Below are positions 5,535-12,980 of a stretch of DNA of 28,875 bases, piece by piece (position 1 is the first letter of the stretch; the number at the start of each line of letters is the position of its first letter). The stretch spans positions 1 to 28,875 of the IMG/VR virus record IMGVR_UViG_3300035670_001007. One strand, 5' to 3'. Below the pieces are notes generated by a model. The model saw only the letters and a list, made by a program, of their open reading frames with translations, did not search any database and was not told the DNA's origin. Source of the DNA: a virus. Both the position numbers and the translations under genes were made by a program.

Positions 5535-6937
5535 CAACTGACACGATTTCACCGGCTAGTTTGCTTGGCTTAACCAACGCCAACCAGGAAATCACTGTCC
5601 TGGCCGCCATGCGCGCCGATATGCCGCTGGCTATTGAACTGGCGCAACTACTCACCGCAGCCGATTTTTATGACGTCCGGCGGCAGGTTGTGTTTCAGTC
5701 CATACAAAACCTGTTGCTTGGTGTTGACACTGTTGACACGCCAGCCATTGTCGCCGAGTGCCGCAGCGTTATCCGTGACCGCAAGCTCAAGGTGACGATT
5801 GACGCTGACTATATCGACAGCCTTGACGCCGGGGACATTCGCCGCGCGCGTTCCTATGCCAACAGCATCAAGCGTTTGGCATGGCTGCGAGGGGCGGGCG
5901 ATTTTGCCTACTGGTTAGTTGAAGAGCTACAGACGCGCCCCGACCCTGAAACACTGTTCGCAGCTGCGCAGGAACGCTGGCAGACGTTACAGCCCAAGAC
6001 CGCCGATAGCAAGTTTGTTTACGGTTGGGATACCATAGCACTACATGACGAAATCATGCGTCAGCGCGAGCAGGCGCGCGCCGACGGCATTGTCAGTCGG
6101 TTCGACTGGCCGTGGAATTCCTGGAATGAGTACATCCGGCCACTGCAACCAGGCTTTGTGGGCATCCTTGCCGCGCCGGACGGTATGGGCAAGACGACGT
6201 ACCTGGAACAGATAGCCGAACATTGGGCGCGTGTCGGGTTCAATGTGGTCTACGTCCACCTGGAAGATAGTCTCGAATACAAGCTAGACAGACGCCGCGC
6301 ACGCGTCAGCCGGGTAAGTATCAGCCGCATCCAGGACGCGACGCTCACCGACGAAGACCGCGCCAAGCTCAAGGCGGGTGACGAAAAGTTGGATTTGTGG
6401 GCAGGGACGCTGCATTACTACCACGCCGCCGGGGAGAGTATGACGGCCATCGTGCGCGAGTTGGAGACGCGCGTCAGTGAGGGTACATGCCAAGCGGTTG
6501 TGTTCGACTACCTGGACAAAGTACAGCCCAGCCGCGCGCAGGCCACGCTGTACGGTTCCAACCCGTGGGAGCGACAGGCCAACGATATGGAACAGCTCAA
6601 GACGTTTGCGGAGAAATCCCGCATTCCCGTGTTCACGGCCACACAGGGCAATAAATCTATGCAGTCGGGCGGGCAGCAGACGCGGCAGGCCATCCAGGGC
6701 AGCGGGCAGAAATCCCAAAAGGCGCAGCTTGTCATAATCGTGACGCGTGACATCGTGGGCGAACAGGGACTGCGCGACGGCAGCGGGCGCGAGTTGGCTA
6801 AGGCAGGCGAGTATTCGCCAGTGGTGAAACTGCGCATCGACAAGAGCAACATCGGGCGCACCGGCGATTTGCAACAGTACCTAATCGGCGAATATTTCAC
6901 GATTGCCGATATGCGCACAGAGCGCAAGGAGATATAG
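5531..6937 (+). CDS. dnaB: DnaB-type replicative helicase
   Basis: 468 residues, the normal length for DnaB. The N-terminal helical domain (about 15-155) has the DnaB opening with a conserved LTAADFYDVRRQVVFQSI segment, a linker follows, then a RecA-like core. Walker A is APDGMGKTT (215-223) and Walker B is VVFDYLD (323-329). The hexamer moves 5'-3' on the lagging strand and is loaded by the initiator encoded just upstream (ATGA overlap). The Walker A differs from the usual GxPxxGKS form by a GMGKT ending. No separate primase is visible in this window, so priming is likely done by the host or by a gene outside it. Confidence 0.85.
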   Translation: MTTDTISPASLLGLTNANQEITVLAAMRADMPLAIELAQLLTAADFYDVRRQVVFQSIQNLLLGVDTVDTPAIVAECRSVIRDRKLKVTIDADYIDSLDAGDIRRARSYANSIKRLAWLRGAGDFAYWLVEELQTRPDPETLFAAAQERWQTLQPKTADSKFVYGWDTIALHDEIMRQREQARADGIVSRFDWPWNSWNEYIRPLQPGFVGILAAPDGMGKTTYLEQIAEHWARVGFNVVYVHLEDSLEYKLDRRRARVSRVSISRIQDATLTDEDRAKLKAGDEKLDLWAGTLHYYHAAGESMTAIVRELETRVSEGTCQAVVFDYLDKVQPSRAQATLYGSNPWERQANDMEQLKTFAEKSRIPVFTATQGNKSMQSGGQQTRQAIQGSGQKSQKAQLVIIVTRDIVGEQGLRDGSGRELAKAGEYSPVVKLRIDKSNIGRTGDLQQYLIGEYFTIADMRTERKEI

Positions 6938-6938
6938 C

Positions 6939-7022
6939 ATGAGCTACAGTTGGGTAGAACTACTCACCGTCTGTGTGCTGAATTTCATCGCCGGCTATCT
7001 TTCCGGCAAATACCTGGATTGA
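6939..7022 (+). CDS. 27-aa single-helix membrane peptide
   Basis: AAGGAG lies 9 nt before the ATG and the frame closes after 27 codons. The peptide is MSYSWVELLTVCVLNFIAGY plus a short LSGKYLD tail, essentially one hydrophobic helix. It sits between the DnaB gene (start directly after its stop) and thyX, whose own SD follows. The strong ribosome site and helix support a real product. Family and role are unknown. Confidence 0.45.
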   Translation: MSYSWVELLTVCVLNFIAGYLSGKYLD

Positions 7023-7039
7023 AAAACAAGGAGCGCAAC

Positions 7040-7669
7040 ATGAACGTGAAACTAATCAGCGTGACACCGGACGCCGAGGCGACGATGGCATACATCGCGC
7101 GTGTATCCAACCCGGCCAACCAGGATAATCCCGACTATGCCAAGCTGCTGGGTTACTGCATCCGGCACGGACACTGGAGCGTGTTTGAGCATTCGCACAT
7201 GACGTTGGAGATTACCACGTCGCTGGCCGTAGCTGCGCAAATCCTACGCCATCGCTCATTCACGTTTCAGCAACTATCCCGACGCTATAACGGGGATTTG
7301 CCGTTATTCGAGTTGGTGCATCTGCGCAGACAGGCCGAGAAAAACAGGCAAAGCAGCGCAGAGCCGATTGTTGACGATTACCTCGCAGAGCTAATCGACG
7401 CGCACCTGGCGCATACCGTCTGGCTGTACGACAAGCTCACGCGCGCAGGCGTGGCGCGTGAGTGCGCGCGTATGGTATTGCCACAGGCCACCAGCACCAC
7501 GCTGTACATGACGGGCAATTGCCGCAGTTGGATTCATTATCTCCAACAGCGTACGCAGCCGGACACACAGCTAGAGCATCGCATGGTGGCGATAGCGGCT
7601 CGTGAGATATTTGACGTTCAATTCCCGACGGTAGCAGCGGCATTGGAGGCAACACATGCGAAGAGCTAA
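7040..7669 (+). CDS. thyX: flavin-dependent thymidylate synthase ThyX
   Basis: 209 residues, beginning at an ATG 6 nt after AAGGAG. The ThyX signature RHR-x7-S is present as R70-H71-R72 through S80 (RHRSFTFQQLSRRY). ThyX converts dUMP to dTMP using methylene-tetrahydrofolate, NADPH and FAD as a homotetramer, raising thymidine supply for phage replication. Upstream residues IRHGHWSVFEH (about 41-51) match the conserved substrate-site region. It lies among replication genes, consistent with early expression. Confidence 0.93.
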   Translation: MNVKLISVTPDAEATMAYIARVSNPANQDNPDYAKLLGYCIRHGHWSVFEHSHMTLEITTSLAVAAQILRHRSFTFQQLSRRYNGDLPLFELVHLRRQAEKNRQSSAEPIVDDYLAELIDAHLAHTVWLYDKLTRAGVARECARMVLPQATSTTLYMTGNCRSWIHYLQQRTQPDTQLEHRMVAIAAREIFDVQFPTVAAALEATHAKS

Positions 7670-7958
7670 GGTAGACGCGAACCAGGCGCGCATCGTGGGC
7701 GCGCTGCGACAAGCGGGCTGCCGTGTGCAGCACCTTCACACCATCGGGCGCGGCTGTCCCGACTTGTTGGTGTTGCACCGTGGTCTGCTGATTTTGGTAG
7801 AGGTGAAAGACGGCGACAAACCGCCAAGCGCGCAGCGTCTCACGCCGGACGAAATGCAGTGGCATACCGAGTGGCAGGAGGCTCCGCTGTACATTCTGCG
7901 ACGTGTTGAGGATATACCCGCCATGCTGGAACAGGTGCAAAAGGACTGGCAACTATGA
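7656..7958 (+). CDS. VRR-NUC-like PD-(D/E)XK nuclease
   Basis: 100 residues, overlapping the end of thyX by 14 nt with GGAGG 6 nt before its ATG. The compact nuclease core is visible: GCPDLLV (33-39, D36), then LVEVKDG (47-53, E49 and K51), then Q60 in PPSAQ, followed by a helix (PDEMQWHTEW) and a final beta-alpha unit. This is the VRR-NUC/Holliday-junction-resolvase-like arrangement common in phages, acting on branched or flap DNA during replication and recombination. Substrate specificity cannot be read from sequence. Confidence 0.85.
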   Translation: MRRAKVDANQARIVGALRQAGCRVQHLHTIGRGCPDLLVLHRGLLILVEVKDGDKPPSAQRLTPDEMQWHTEWQEAPLYILRRVEDIPAMLEQVQKDWQL

Positions 7959-8152
7959 AACAAGCAAGCGAGTGGTTCGTGTACGATAATCGCCTGTATG
8001 AAGGCGCAATGAGCTACGACGATAGCGCGCTGGCAGACGTGGCGCGCATTGTGGACATTCTGAGCCGCGGCAAATCGGCGCGCGTGGTGGAAGAGCGCGC
8101 CGTTCGTGAGGCTGTGCGCGCTGAGCTACGAAAGCACGGGGTGTTGGCATGA
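7955..8152 (+). CDS. hypothetical protein, 65 aa
   Basis: ATGA overlap with the nuclease gene. The product starts MKQASEWFVYDNRLYEGAMS, then has two predicted helices rich in Arg and Glu (LADVARIVDILSRGKSARVV, EERAVREAVRAELRKHG). It is soluble with no motif I recognise. Tight packing in the replication run and an overlapping next start support it as a real gene. Confidence 0.6.
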   Translation: MKQASEWFVYDNRLYEGAMSYDDSALADVARIVDILSRGKSARVVEERAVREAVRAELRKHGVLA

Positions 8153-8322
8153 TGTTCGAGATTCTGCTAATCCTGGCAACCGTCATTATTTTCATGCTGG
8201 CCTGGGCGTCGTACCGTTTGGGCCAGATGTACTACGACGAAGCCAACCGTGCCGACTTTTGGGAGCGGCAGTACCGTTGGGAACATGAGTGCAGAAAATT
8301 GACGGAGAATCGCCATGAGTGA
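8149..8322 (+). CDS. 57-aa N-terminally anchored membrane protein
   Basis: The start overlaps the preceding stop (ATGA), with GGGGTG 6 nt upstream. The first 20-odd residues (FEILLILATVIIFMLAWASY) are a transmembrane helix. The rest is a charged, aromatic helix (YYDEANRADFWERQYRWEHE). This resembles a small type II or III membrane protein with an amphipathic stalk. Short i-spanins share that layout, but it lies outside the lysis cassette, so I do not assign that role. Confidence 0.55.
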   Translation: MMFEILLILATVIIFMLAWASYRLGQMYYDEANRADFWERQYRWEHECRKLTENRHE

Positions 8323-8566
8323 GGAACGCGCACCGTACCTTGACGACGCGCCGGATACCGTCACGCTGCGAGTGGCGCGCATAGTCTGGCTAATGGCGCA
8401 GGGCCGTTGGTTGACTACCATCGAAATCGCACACCTGACGAACCTGCCGTACGGAGCCGCCCACGCCATGATGGAACGCCTTACAGCGTCTGAGCATGTG
8501 CCGGTGACATCTCGGCCCACCGGCATCGGGCGATTGTTGGAGTGGGGCATCTACCTGGATATCTAA
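8315..8566 (+). CDS. winged-helix-like small protein, 83 aa
   Basis: GGAG 7 nt before the ATG, overlapping the previous gene by 8 nt. After an acidic start, residues about 18-75 look like a winged helix: TLRVARIVWLMAQGRWLTTIE, then IAHLTNLPYGAAHAMMERLT, then a beta pair (VPVTSRPTG, LLEWGIYLDI). Such proteins often bind DNA as regulators. It directly precedes a palindrome and promoter-like site (8565-8599), which makes it a candidate for controlling the lysis and late genes. This link is inference. Confidence 0.55.
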   Translation: MSEERAPYLDDAPDTVTLRVARIVWLMAQGRWLTTIEIAHLTNLPYGAAHAMMERLTASEHVPVTSRPTGIGRLLEWGIYLDI

Positions 8567-8599
8567 ATCCATACGGTATGGATTTGATAGTGCTATGTT
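8565..8599 (+). promoter_or_regulatory. palindromic operator with extended -10
   Basis: 8565-8585 is a 21-bp perfect inverted repeat (AAATCCATAC-G-GTATGGATTT). Eight bases later comes GTGCTATGTT (8590-8599), which shares GTGCTAT with both rightward promoters at 1478 and 1538 and gives an extended -10 (TGC TATGTT). No -35 consensus is present. The palindrome lies where a -35 would be, as expected for an activator or repressor site. The near absence of a loop argues against an ordinary terminator. Confidence 0.5.
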
Positions 8600-8631
8600 T
8601 TTTATAGCGACAACGATTTCATGGAGGCAGA

Positions 8632-10023
8632 ATGAGTCAGCACGTTTTGGGCGTCTATTGGGCTCCGGGCCACATGCGGCAATCGGATATGGATTACATG
8701 GCGCATCTCCAGCCGCCCGCTATCCGCATCCTAGAGCCGGACGTGTCGCTCATGACACGGGCGCATCTTCTCGCGGGCCGTGCGCTGCTGTTGCCGCGCG
8801 ATTGGGCATTGTCTGAGCAACATGACGATGTGCGACGCGATCCAGTCGGTACGGGCATCCGCCATGCGCAGGACTGGCGCGGCAAAATCAACGCATGGCG
8901 CGCAGCTGGTATGAACGTGCCGGACAGTCAAATCGTGGTTGTCGGCATCAATGAGCCGAAGGTGTGGGAGATGCGCGACGAAGCCATCGCCTACAATGTC
9001 GCGTTTCTGGATGAATGCACCAAGCTACGGCTGCGGGCATGTGCGTTGAATCTGAGCGTGGGCTGGCCTGCGAACACCGGACACGACACGCCGCCGGACT
9101 GGAAGCCTTATGAGCCGGTGCGCGACGCCATCAAGCGGGGCGAGCATTTCCTATGCGTACATGAATACTGGTATCGCAGCGGGCCGCAGGACGGGGCATT
9201 GTGGTGGGCATGGCGTATCAACCGCTGCCCGTGGGACGTGCCGATTATCATCGGTGAGACGGGCATAGACAACTACGTTGATGATAACCGCTGGAACAAC
9301 GAAAACAAACCGCCGCGGGGCTGGCATGGCAACGTGACGCCGCGCGCCTATGCCGAGATGGTACTGCGCTATGCGCGCGGCCTCGACAAGCGCGTGGTTG
9401 CCATTCTGCCATTCCTCACCGACTATCGGGCGCGTGAGTGGCAGTCATTTGACACAGCCGACGCTCACGCCGATTTGCTATCACTGGCTAGCACGATGAT
9501 TCCACAGTTGCAGCCTCCGCAGCAACACACGGTGCATCTTCCAGTGATTACCGCACCGACTGAGCCACAGCCGCAACCGGATAGCGACTGGACACGAGCG
9601 CGCGCATTTGTGGCGCGTTGGGAAGGTGGATTTGTCAACAATCCCGCCGACCCAGGCGGGGCCACCAACATGGGCATCACGATTAGCACGCTCAAGGCAT
9701 GGCGCGCATCGAAGGGTATGCCCGCGCCGACTGTGGAGGATGTGCGCAACCTCACCACAGCCGAGGCCGACGCTATCTATCATGCGTGGTACTGGCAGGC
9801 CAGTGGCGCAGACAAGCTCCCGTGGCCATTGTCGCTCATTGTGTTTGATACGGCGGTATTGCATGGCACGGCCATTGCGCGCCAGTGGCATAGCGAGACA
9901 AGCGGCAACGCAACCGACTACCTCGCCAAACGGCTGGCTTCCTACACGCGCATGGGACATTGGAAGCATTTCGGAGCGGGCTGGGTGCGACGCGTAGCGG
10001 ATTTGCTTGATATGTTGGCATAA
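8632..10023 (+). CDS. two-enzyme endolysin: TIM-barrel glycosidase plus GH108
   Basis: 463 residues with GGAGG before the ATG. Residues 1-290 look like a clan-A type (beta/alpha)8 glycosidase: VVVGINEPK places a Glu (E108) at the strand-4 position and IIIGETG a second Glu (E209) at strand 7, the usual acid/base and nucleophile pair. A Pro/Gln-rich linker (291-317) leads to a GH108-type domain (320-463) with WEGGFVNNPADPGGATNMGI, where E331 of EGG is the catalytic Glu of the family, and a C-terminal part like PG_binding_3. The GH108 half cleaves peptidoglycan. The substrate of the first half is unknown. Holin-like genes follow. No signal peptide is seen, so export depends on the holin. Confidence 0.8.
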   Translation: MSQHVLGVYWAPGHMRQSDMDYMAHLQPPAIRILEPDVSLMTRAHLLAGRALLLPRDWALSEQHDDVRRDPVGTGIRHAQDWRGKINAWRAAGMNVPDSQIVVVGINEPKVWEMRDEAIAYNVAFLDECTKLRLRACALNLSVGWPANTGHDTPPDWKPYEPVRDAIKRGEHFLCVHEYWYRSGPQDGALWWAWRINRCPWDVPIIIGETGIDNYVDDNRWNNENKPPRGWHGNVTPRAYAEMVLRYARGLDKRVVAILPFLTDYRAREWQSFDTADAHADLLSLASTMIPQLQPPQQHTVHLPVITAPTEPQPQPDSDWTRARAFVARWEGGFVNNPADPGGATNMGITISTLKAWRASKGMPAPTVEDVRNLTTAEADAIYHAWYWQASGADKLPWPLSLIVFDTAVLHGTAIARQWHSETSGNATDYLAKRLASYTRMGHWKHFGAGWVRRVADLLDMLA

Positions 10024-10033
10024 CGGAGGCATC

Positions 10034-10879
10034 ATGCCGTACACGGTGGAGCGAACATCCGAGAACGCCATCGCGTTACGACATCCGACTGTATCAATGG
10101 ACTGGCAACAGCCGTATCTGCTAATCTCCGACGTGCATTGGGACAATCCGCACTGTGACCGTGCGCTGTTGAAGGAACACCTGGACGAAGCGGTACGACG
10201 CGAGGCGGGCATCCTGGTATTTGGCGACTTCTTTTGCGCCATGCAAGGCAAGTATGACAAGCGGGCCGACAAGAGCGCATTGCGGCCAGAACACCAGGCG
10301 ACGAATTACCTAGACGCGCTGGTTGACACGGCGGCGACGTGGTTGGAGCCGTACAGCAAGAACATCGTCATGTTGGCAGACGGCAATCATGAAACGGCCA
10401 TCCGCAAGCACCTGGAGACGGATTTACTAGAACGTCTGTGCCAAAAGCTGGGCGTGCTGCACATGGGATATAGCGGCTATGTACGGTTCCTGTTCGAGCA
10501 ATCCGGCGGCAGTAGGCGCATCTCGAAAACGCTGTACTGGCATCATGGCAGCGGCGGCGGTGGGCCGGTGACAAAAGGCGTTATCCAGCACGCGCGACGG
10601 GCAGCGTCTGTGGAAGCCGACATCTACGTTACAGGCCACATCCACGAGGCGTGGCAGTTGGAAAATCCAGTTATGCGGCTGTCGGCTAACGGTATTGAGC
10701 GCATCGATCAGCAACACCATGTGCAGTGTGCGACGTACAAGCAGGAATACACACCCGGCGGCGGCTTCCATGTAGAGCGAGGTAGGCCGCCCAAACCGCT
10801 GGGCGGTTGGTGGTTGACGTGGCAATTGCGAGCCGCGCGTGTTCGTGACATCCGGGCGCGCTTTCATCGTGCAGATTAG
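10034..10879 (+). CDS. calcineurin-like metallophosphoesterase
   Basis: 281 residues with GGAGG 6 nt before the ATG (an in-frame upstream start at 10007 has no ribosome site). All core motifs are present in order: SDVH (32-35), GDFF (64-67), GNHE (117-120), HH (170-171) and GHIHE (201-205), which bind the two metal ions. It should hydrolyse phosphoesters. The family includes phosphatases, cyclic-nucleotide enzymes and SbcD/Mre11-type nucleases, and the substrate is not clear here. Its place between endolysin and holin-like genes is unusual. Confidence 0.85.
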   Translation: MPYTVERTSENAIALRHPTVSMDWQQPYLLISDVHWDNPHCDRALLKEHLDEAVRREAGILVFGDFFCAMQGKYDKRADKSALRPEHQATNYLDALVDTAATWLEPYSKNIVMLADGNHETAIRKHLETDLLERLCQKLGVLHMGYSGYVRFLFEQSGGSRRISKTLYWHHGSGGGGPVTKGVIQHARRAASVEADIYVTGHIHEAWQLENPVMRLSANGIERIDQQHHVQCATYKQEYTPGGGFHVERGRPPKPLGGWWLTWQLRAARVRDIRARFHRAD

Positions 10880-10887
10880 TGGTGCAT

Positions 10888-11166
10888 ATGGACACTTACG
10901 GCAATTTACTGGCAGACATCGAAAAGCGGCTGGCATCTGTCGAGACCATCGTATTTGGCAGTGAGAAGCTGCGGCTGCCAAGCCTGTCAAGTCAGATTGA
11001 AGAGCTATCAGCGGAGATTGCGCGCCTAAACGAAACCATGCAAGCGTTGGAGCGGTGGCAATCAACCGTGGTGCTGTATCTGCGAATCGGCCTGGGGCTT
11101 ATGGGTGTGGTAGGTGTAAACGGACTGCGGGAAATCGGCACGGCGTTACTCTCTGCGCTATCATAG
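10888..11166 (+). CDS. coiled-coil membrane protein, XhlA/holin-like
   Basis: 92 residues from the ATG at 10888. GTG codons at 10879 and 10882 are in frame, and none of the starts has a good ribosome site. Residues about 5-57 form a heptad-like amphipathic helix (LSSQIEELSAEIARLNETMQ), followed by one transmembrane helix (about 59-79, VVLYLRIGLGLMGVVGVNGL). A coiled coil followed by a single C-terminal helix is the XhlA layout. XhlA proteins work beside a holin, and a holin-like gene follows at 11177. Confidence 0.6.
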   Translation: MDTYGNLLADIEKRLASVETIVFGSEKLRLPSLSSQIEELSAEIARLNETMQALERWQSTVVLYLRIGLGLMGVVGVNGLREIGTALLSALS

Positions 11167-11176
11167 GAGACAAGAC

Positions 11177-11407
11177 GTGGAAAAAATTCATTGGGTACTT
11201 CAATCTCGAAAATTCTGGGCAGCGGTGATTAGCTTGCTTGCTGCGCTGGGCGTGTTGAACTGGAGCGACGCGCAGCAGGCCGAAACCGTCGCCATGCTTG
11301 CGGCGGGCATTGGGGCGGCGTACTCGCTGGCCGTAGCAATCGAGGACGGGCTGACTGCGAACTCGGTGGCGCGTTGGTTCCGCGCCGATATGGATGAGGA
11401 AGAATAG
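11177..11407 (+). CDS. holin
   Basis: 76 residues from a GTG start with AGGAG 7 nt upstream. Two hydrophobic helices (about 13-28, FWAAVISLLAALGVL, and 36-55, TVAMLAAGIGAAYSLAVA) are separated by a short polar turn, with an acidic C-terminus (DMDEEE). This size and topology is typical of small phage holins, which form inner-membrane holes to release the lysin. It follows the lysin gene by about 1.15 kb. Confidence 0.7.
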   Translation: MEKIHWVLQSRKFWAAVISLLAALGVLNWSDAQQAETVAMLAAGIGAAYSLAVAIEDGLTANSVARWFRADMDEEE

Positions 11408-11409
11408 AC

Positions 11410-11751
11410 ATGAGCAGCTACATTGATGACAATGGAGTATCCTGGACAGTCGGGACGGATGATTTCAATTCTAGCGGTGATAACACCATCATTTCTGCTC
11501 CAGGCGAAGGTCGGCGGCTGCGCGTCAAATACCTGGTTGTGCAGAATGTCAGCACTACTGACACGACGGCACTAATCAAGTGGGGAGGTAGCACCGAACA
11601 CGATTTTTTGCTTGCGGGCAAACTAGGCGTGACCATCGTTGGTGATTTGGGCAATGAATGGCGATTGCCTGCCAACACCGCATTGATTGTCAATCTGAGC
11701 GGCGGCAATGCGCACAAGGCAAATTTTCAGTACACAATCGAAAAGGCCTAA
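11410..11751 (+). CDS. small beta-rich structural-type protein (paralogue of 15900-16256)
   Basis: 113 residues, predicted mostly beta strand. It aligns along its length with the 15900-16256 product: SGDNTIISAPGEGRR versus SGDNTIISAPGAGKR, and EWRLPANTALIVNLSGGN versus EWRLAPNAALIINLDGAN. Two versions in one genome, one after the holin and one beside the portal, suggest small virion proteins such as decoration or fibre-tip domains. No membrane segment or catalytic motif is seen, and the virion role is inferred from position and fold type. Confidence 0.6.
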   Translation: MSSYIDDNGVSWTVGTDDFNSSGDNTIISAPGEGRRLRVKYLVVQNVSTTDTTALIKWGGSTEHDFLLAGKLGVTIVGDLGNEWRLPANTALIVNLSGGNAHKANFQYTIEKA

Positions 11752-11754
11752 GAA

Positions 11755-12231
11755 ATGAACAAGCGCATAAACGTTCTGCGGCGGGCAATCAACCGGCAGA
11801 AATTGACGGGGACATATGAGGAAATCGCAGCGGCATTGAACGCGCGGCCGCTGATTGACAACCCCGTGCCGCAGGGCATGGTGACGAAGTGGCCCACGCT
11901 GCTTGACGCGCTGGGATTGCTCACCGAAGCAGAGCGCGCCAAGCTGGGCGACGTGCCGACGTGGTTTGTGACAATGGTTATCAACGCACTAGGCGCGCAG
12001 GATGCGGCGGCGTTGACTGCGCACGTTGGCCTGTTGGCCGACTGGCAAATCATCGGCAATCCGACGGCGCGCAAGCTACGCAACCTGTTGGCCGAGACGC
12101 AGCCGGACGTTACTTGGAGCGCGCAGGTTCCAGGCAAATCGTGGGCCGATGAAAACTGGCGCGGGCGCGTGACAGAACAGGACGTGCAGGCGGCGATGAA
12201 TCGGCGGCAGGAGAGTGACGATGCTGAGTAA
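11755..12231 (+). CDS. hypothetical protein, 158 aa
   Basis: Starts 3 nt after the preceding stop. The product is predicted mainly helical, with a basic start (MNKRINVLRRAINRQK), a segment that could be a small HTH (TGTYEEIAAALNARP), repeated Ala/Leu helices, and an acidic end (RRQESDDAE). No signal peptide, membrane helix or known motif is seen. It lies between two structural-looking genes, so a virion or assembly role is possible but unsupported. Confidence 0.6.
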   Translation: MNKRINVLRRAINRQKLTGTYEEIAAALNARPLIDNPVPQGMVTKWPTLLDALGLLTEAERAKLGDVPTWFVTMVINALGAQDAAALTAHVGLLADWQIIGNPTARKLRNLLAETQPDVTWSAQVPGKSWADENWRGRVTEQDVQAAMNRRQESDDAE

Positions 12232-12913
12232 CGGCATCCACATCGGGCGGCGCGGCGGCGTGCGGTTGACGGGCGGGGGTGGGGAAACGCCGTGGTGGTT
12301 GGCGGGCGGCATTAGCGCAGGAAATGTAGTGGCGGTGTACCAGCCCAAAGGCGCGGCGAGCTTGGCTGCGTCTTACGTCAACCTAGCGAATCCTGGAACA
12401 TACGACGCCGCGCCGGGGGTTGCGCCGACATTTGACGCAACGACGGGGTGGACGTTTGACGGCAGCACGCAGTATTTGACGACGGGGATTGTGCCGGTCA
12501 ACAACCAGACGTGGACGATAATGGTGCGCTTTTCGGACGCGCCGGCAGCCGGTACGTTTCAGAGCATCGCGGGGTTGGGCTGGGCTGGAGGCCAGGGTTT
12601 TATGTTGGCGATCACGACGGCTACGCCGCGCCGGTCGTATTATAGCGGCTCACTGGTGCATGTGGGCATACTTACCCAAAACGGCGTCATGGCAATCGCG
12701 GGCAACCAGGGGTATTACAACGGCGTAGCGGATGGCGCGACCATTTCTGCCGCCGCGTTTACCAACACGTTCGCGCTCGTCATTGGCGCGCTAAATCAAG
12801 TCAATTCAATCGTGTCATTTTTCAACGGCAAAATCCAGGCTGCGTTTGTCGCCTCCTCCACGCTCACCGCGGGCCAGGTGGCGGCGTTATCGACGGCGAT
12901 GGCGGCGTTGTGA
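12221..12913 (+). CDS. LamG/concanavalin-like carbohydrate-binding protein
   Basis: 230 residues. The ATG at 12221 is chosen because AGGAG ends 7 nt upstream, while the in-frame GTG at 12215 is too close. After a Gly-rich start (GRRGGVRLTGGGGE) comes a beta-sandwich with LamG-like signatures: GWTFDGSTQYLTTG, WTIMVRFSDAP, FALVIGALN, and the closing FNGKIQAAF plus LTAGQVAALST, which resembles the usual ending of LamG domains in phage fibres. It probably binds surface glycans or decorates the particle. Its location upstream of the packaging genes, away from the tail genes, is not the commonest place for a fibre. Confidence 0.65.
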   Translation: MLSNGIHIGRRGGVRLTGGGGETPWWLAGGISAGNVVAVYQPKGAASLAASYVNLANPGTYDAAPGVAPTFDATTGWTFDGSTQYLTTGIVPVNNQTWTIMVRFSDAPAAGTFQSIAGLGWAGGQGFMLAITTATPRRSYYSGSLVHVGILTQNGVMAIAGNQGYYNGVADGATISAAAFTNTFALVIGALNQVNSIVSFFNGKIQAAFVASSTLTAGQVAALSTAMAAL

Positions 12914-12980
12914 CATGCAATTATCGGCGGGACGTGAGGGCGTATGAGCGCAACACTGTTTGACGGCGTGATTAGCTGAA

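Noticed and set aside
9481-10272. 263-residue open frame on the minus strand
   Set aside because: Antisense to the lysin and phosphoesterase genes, with low-complexity Cys/Arg/Ser composition, no ribosome site and no motif.
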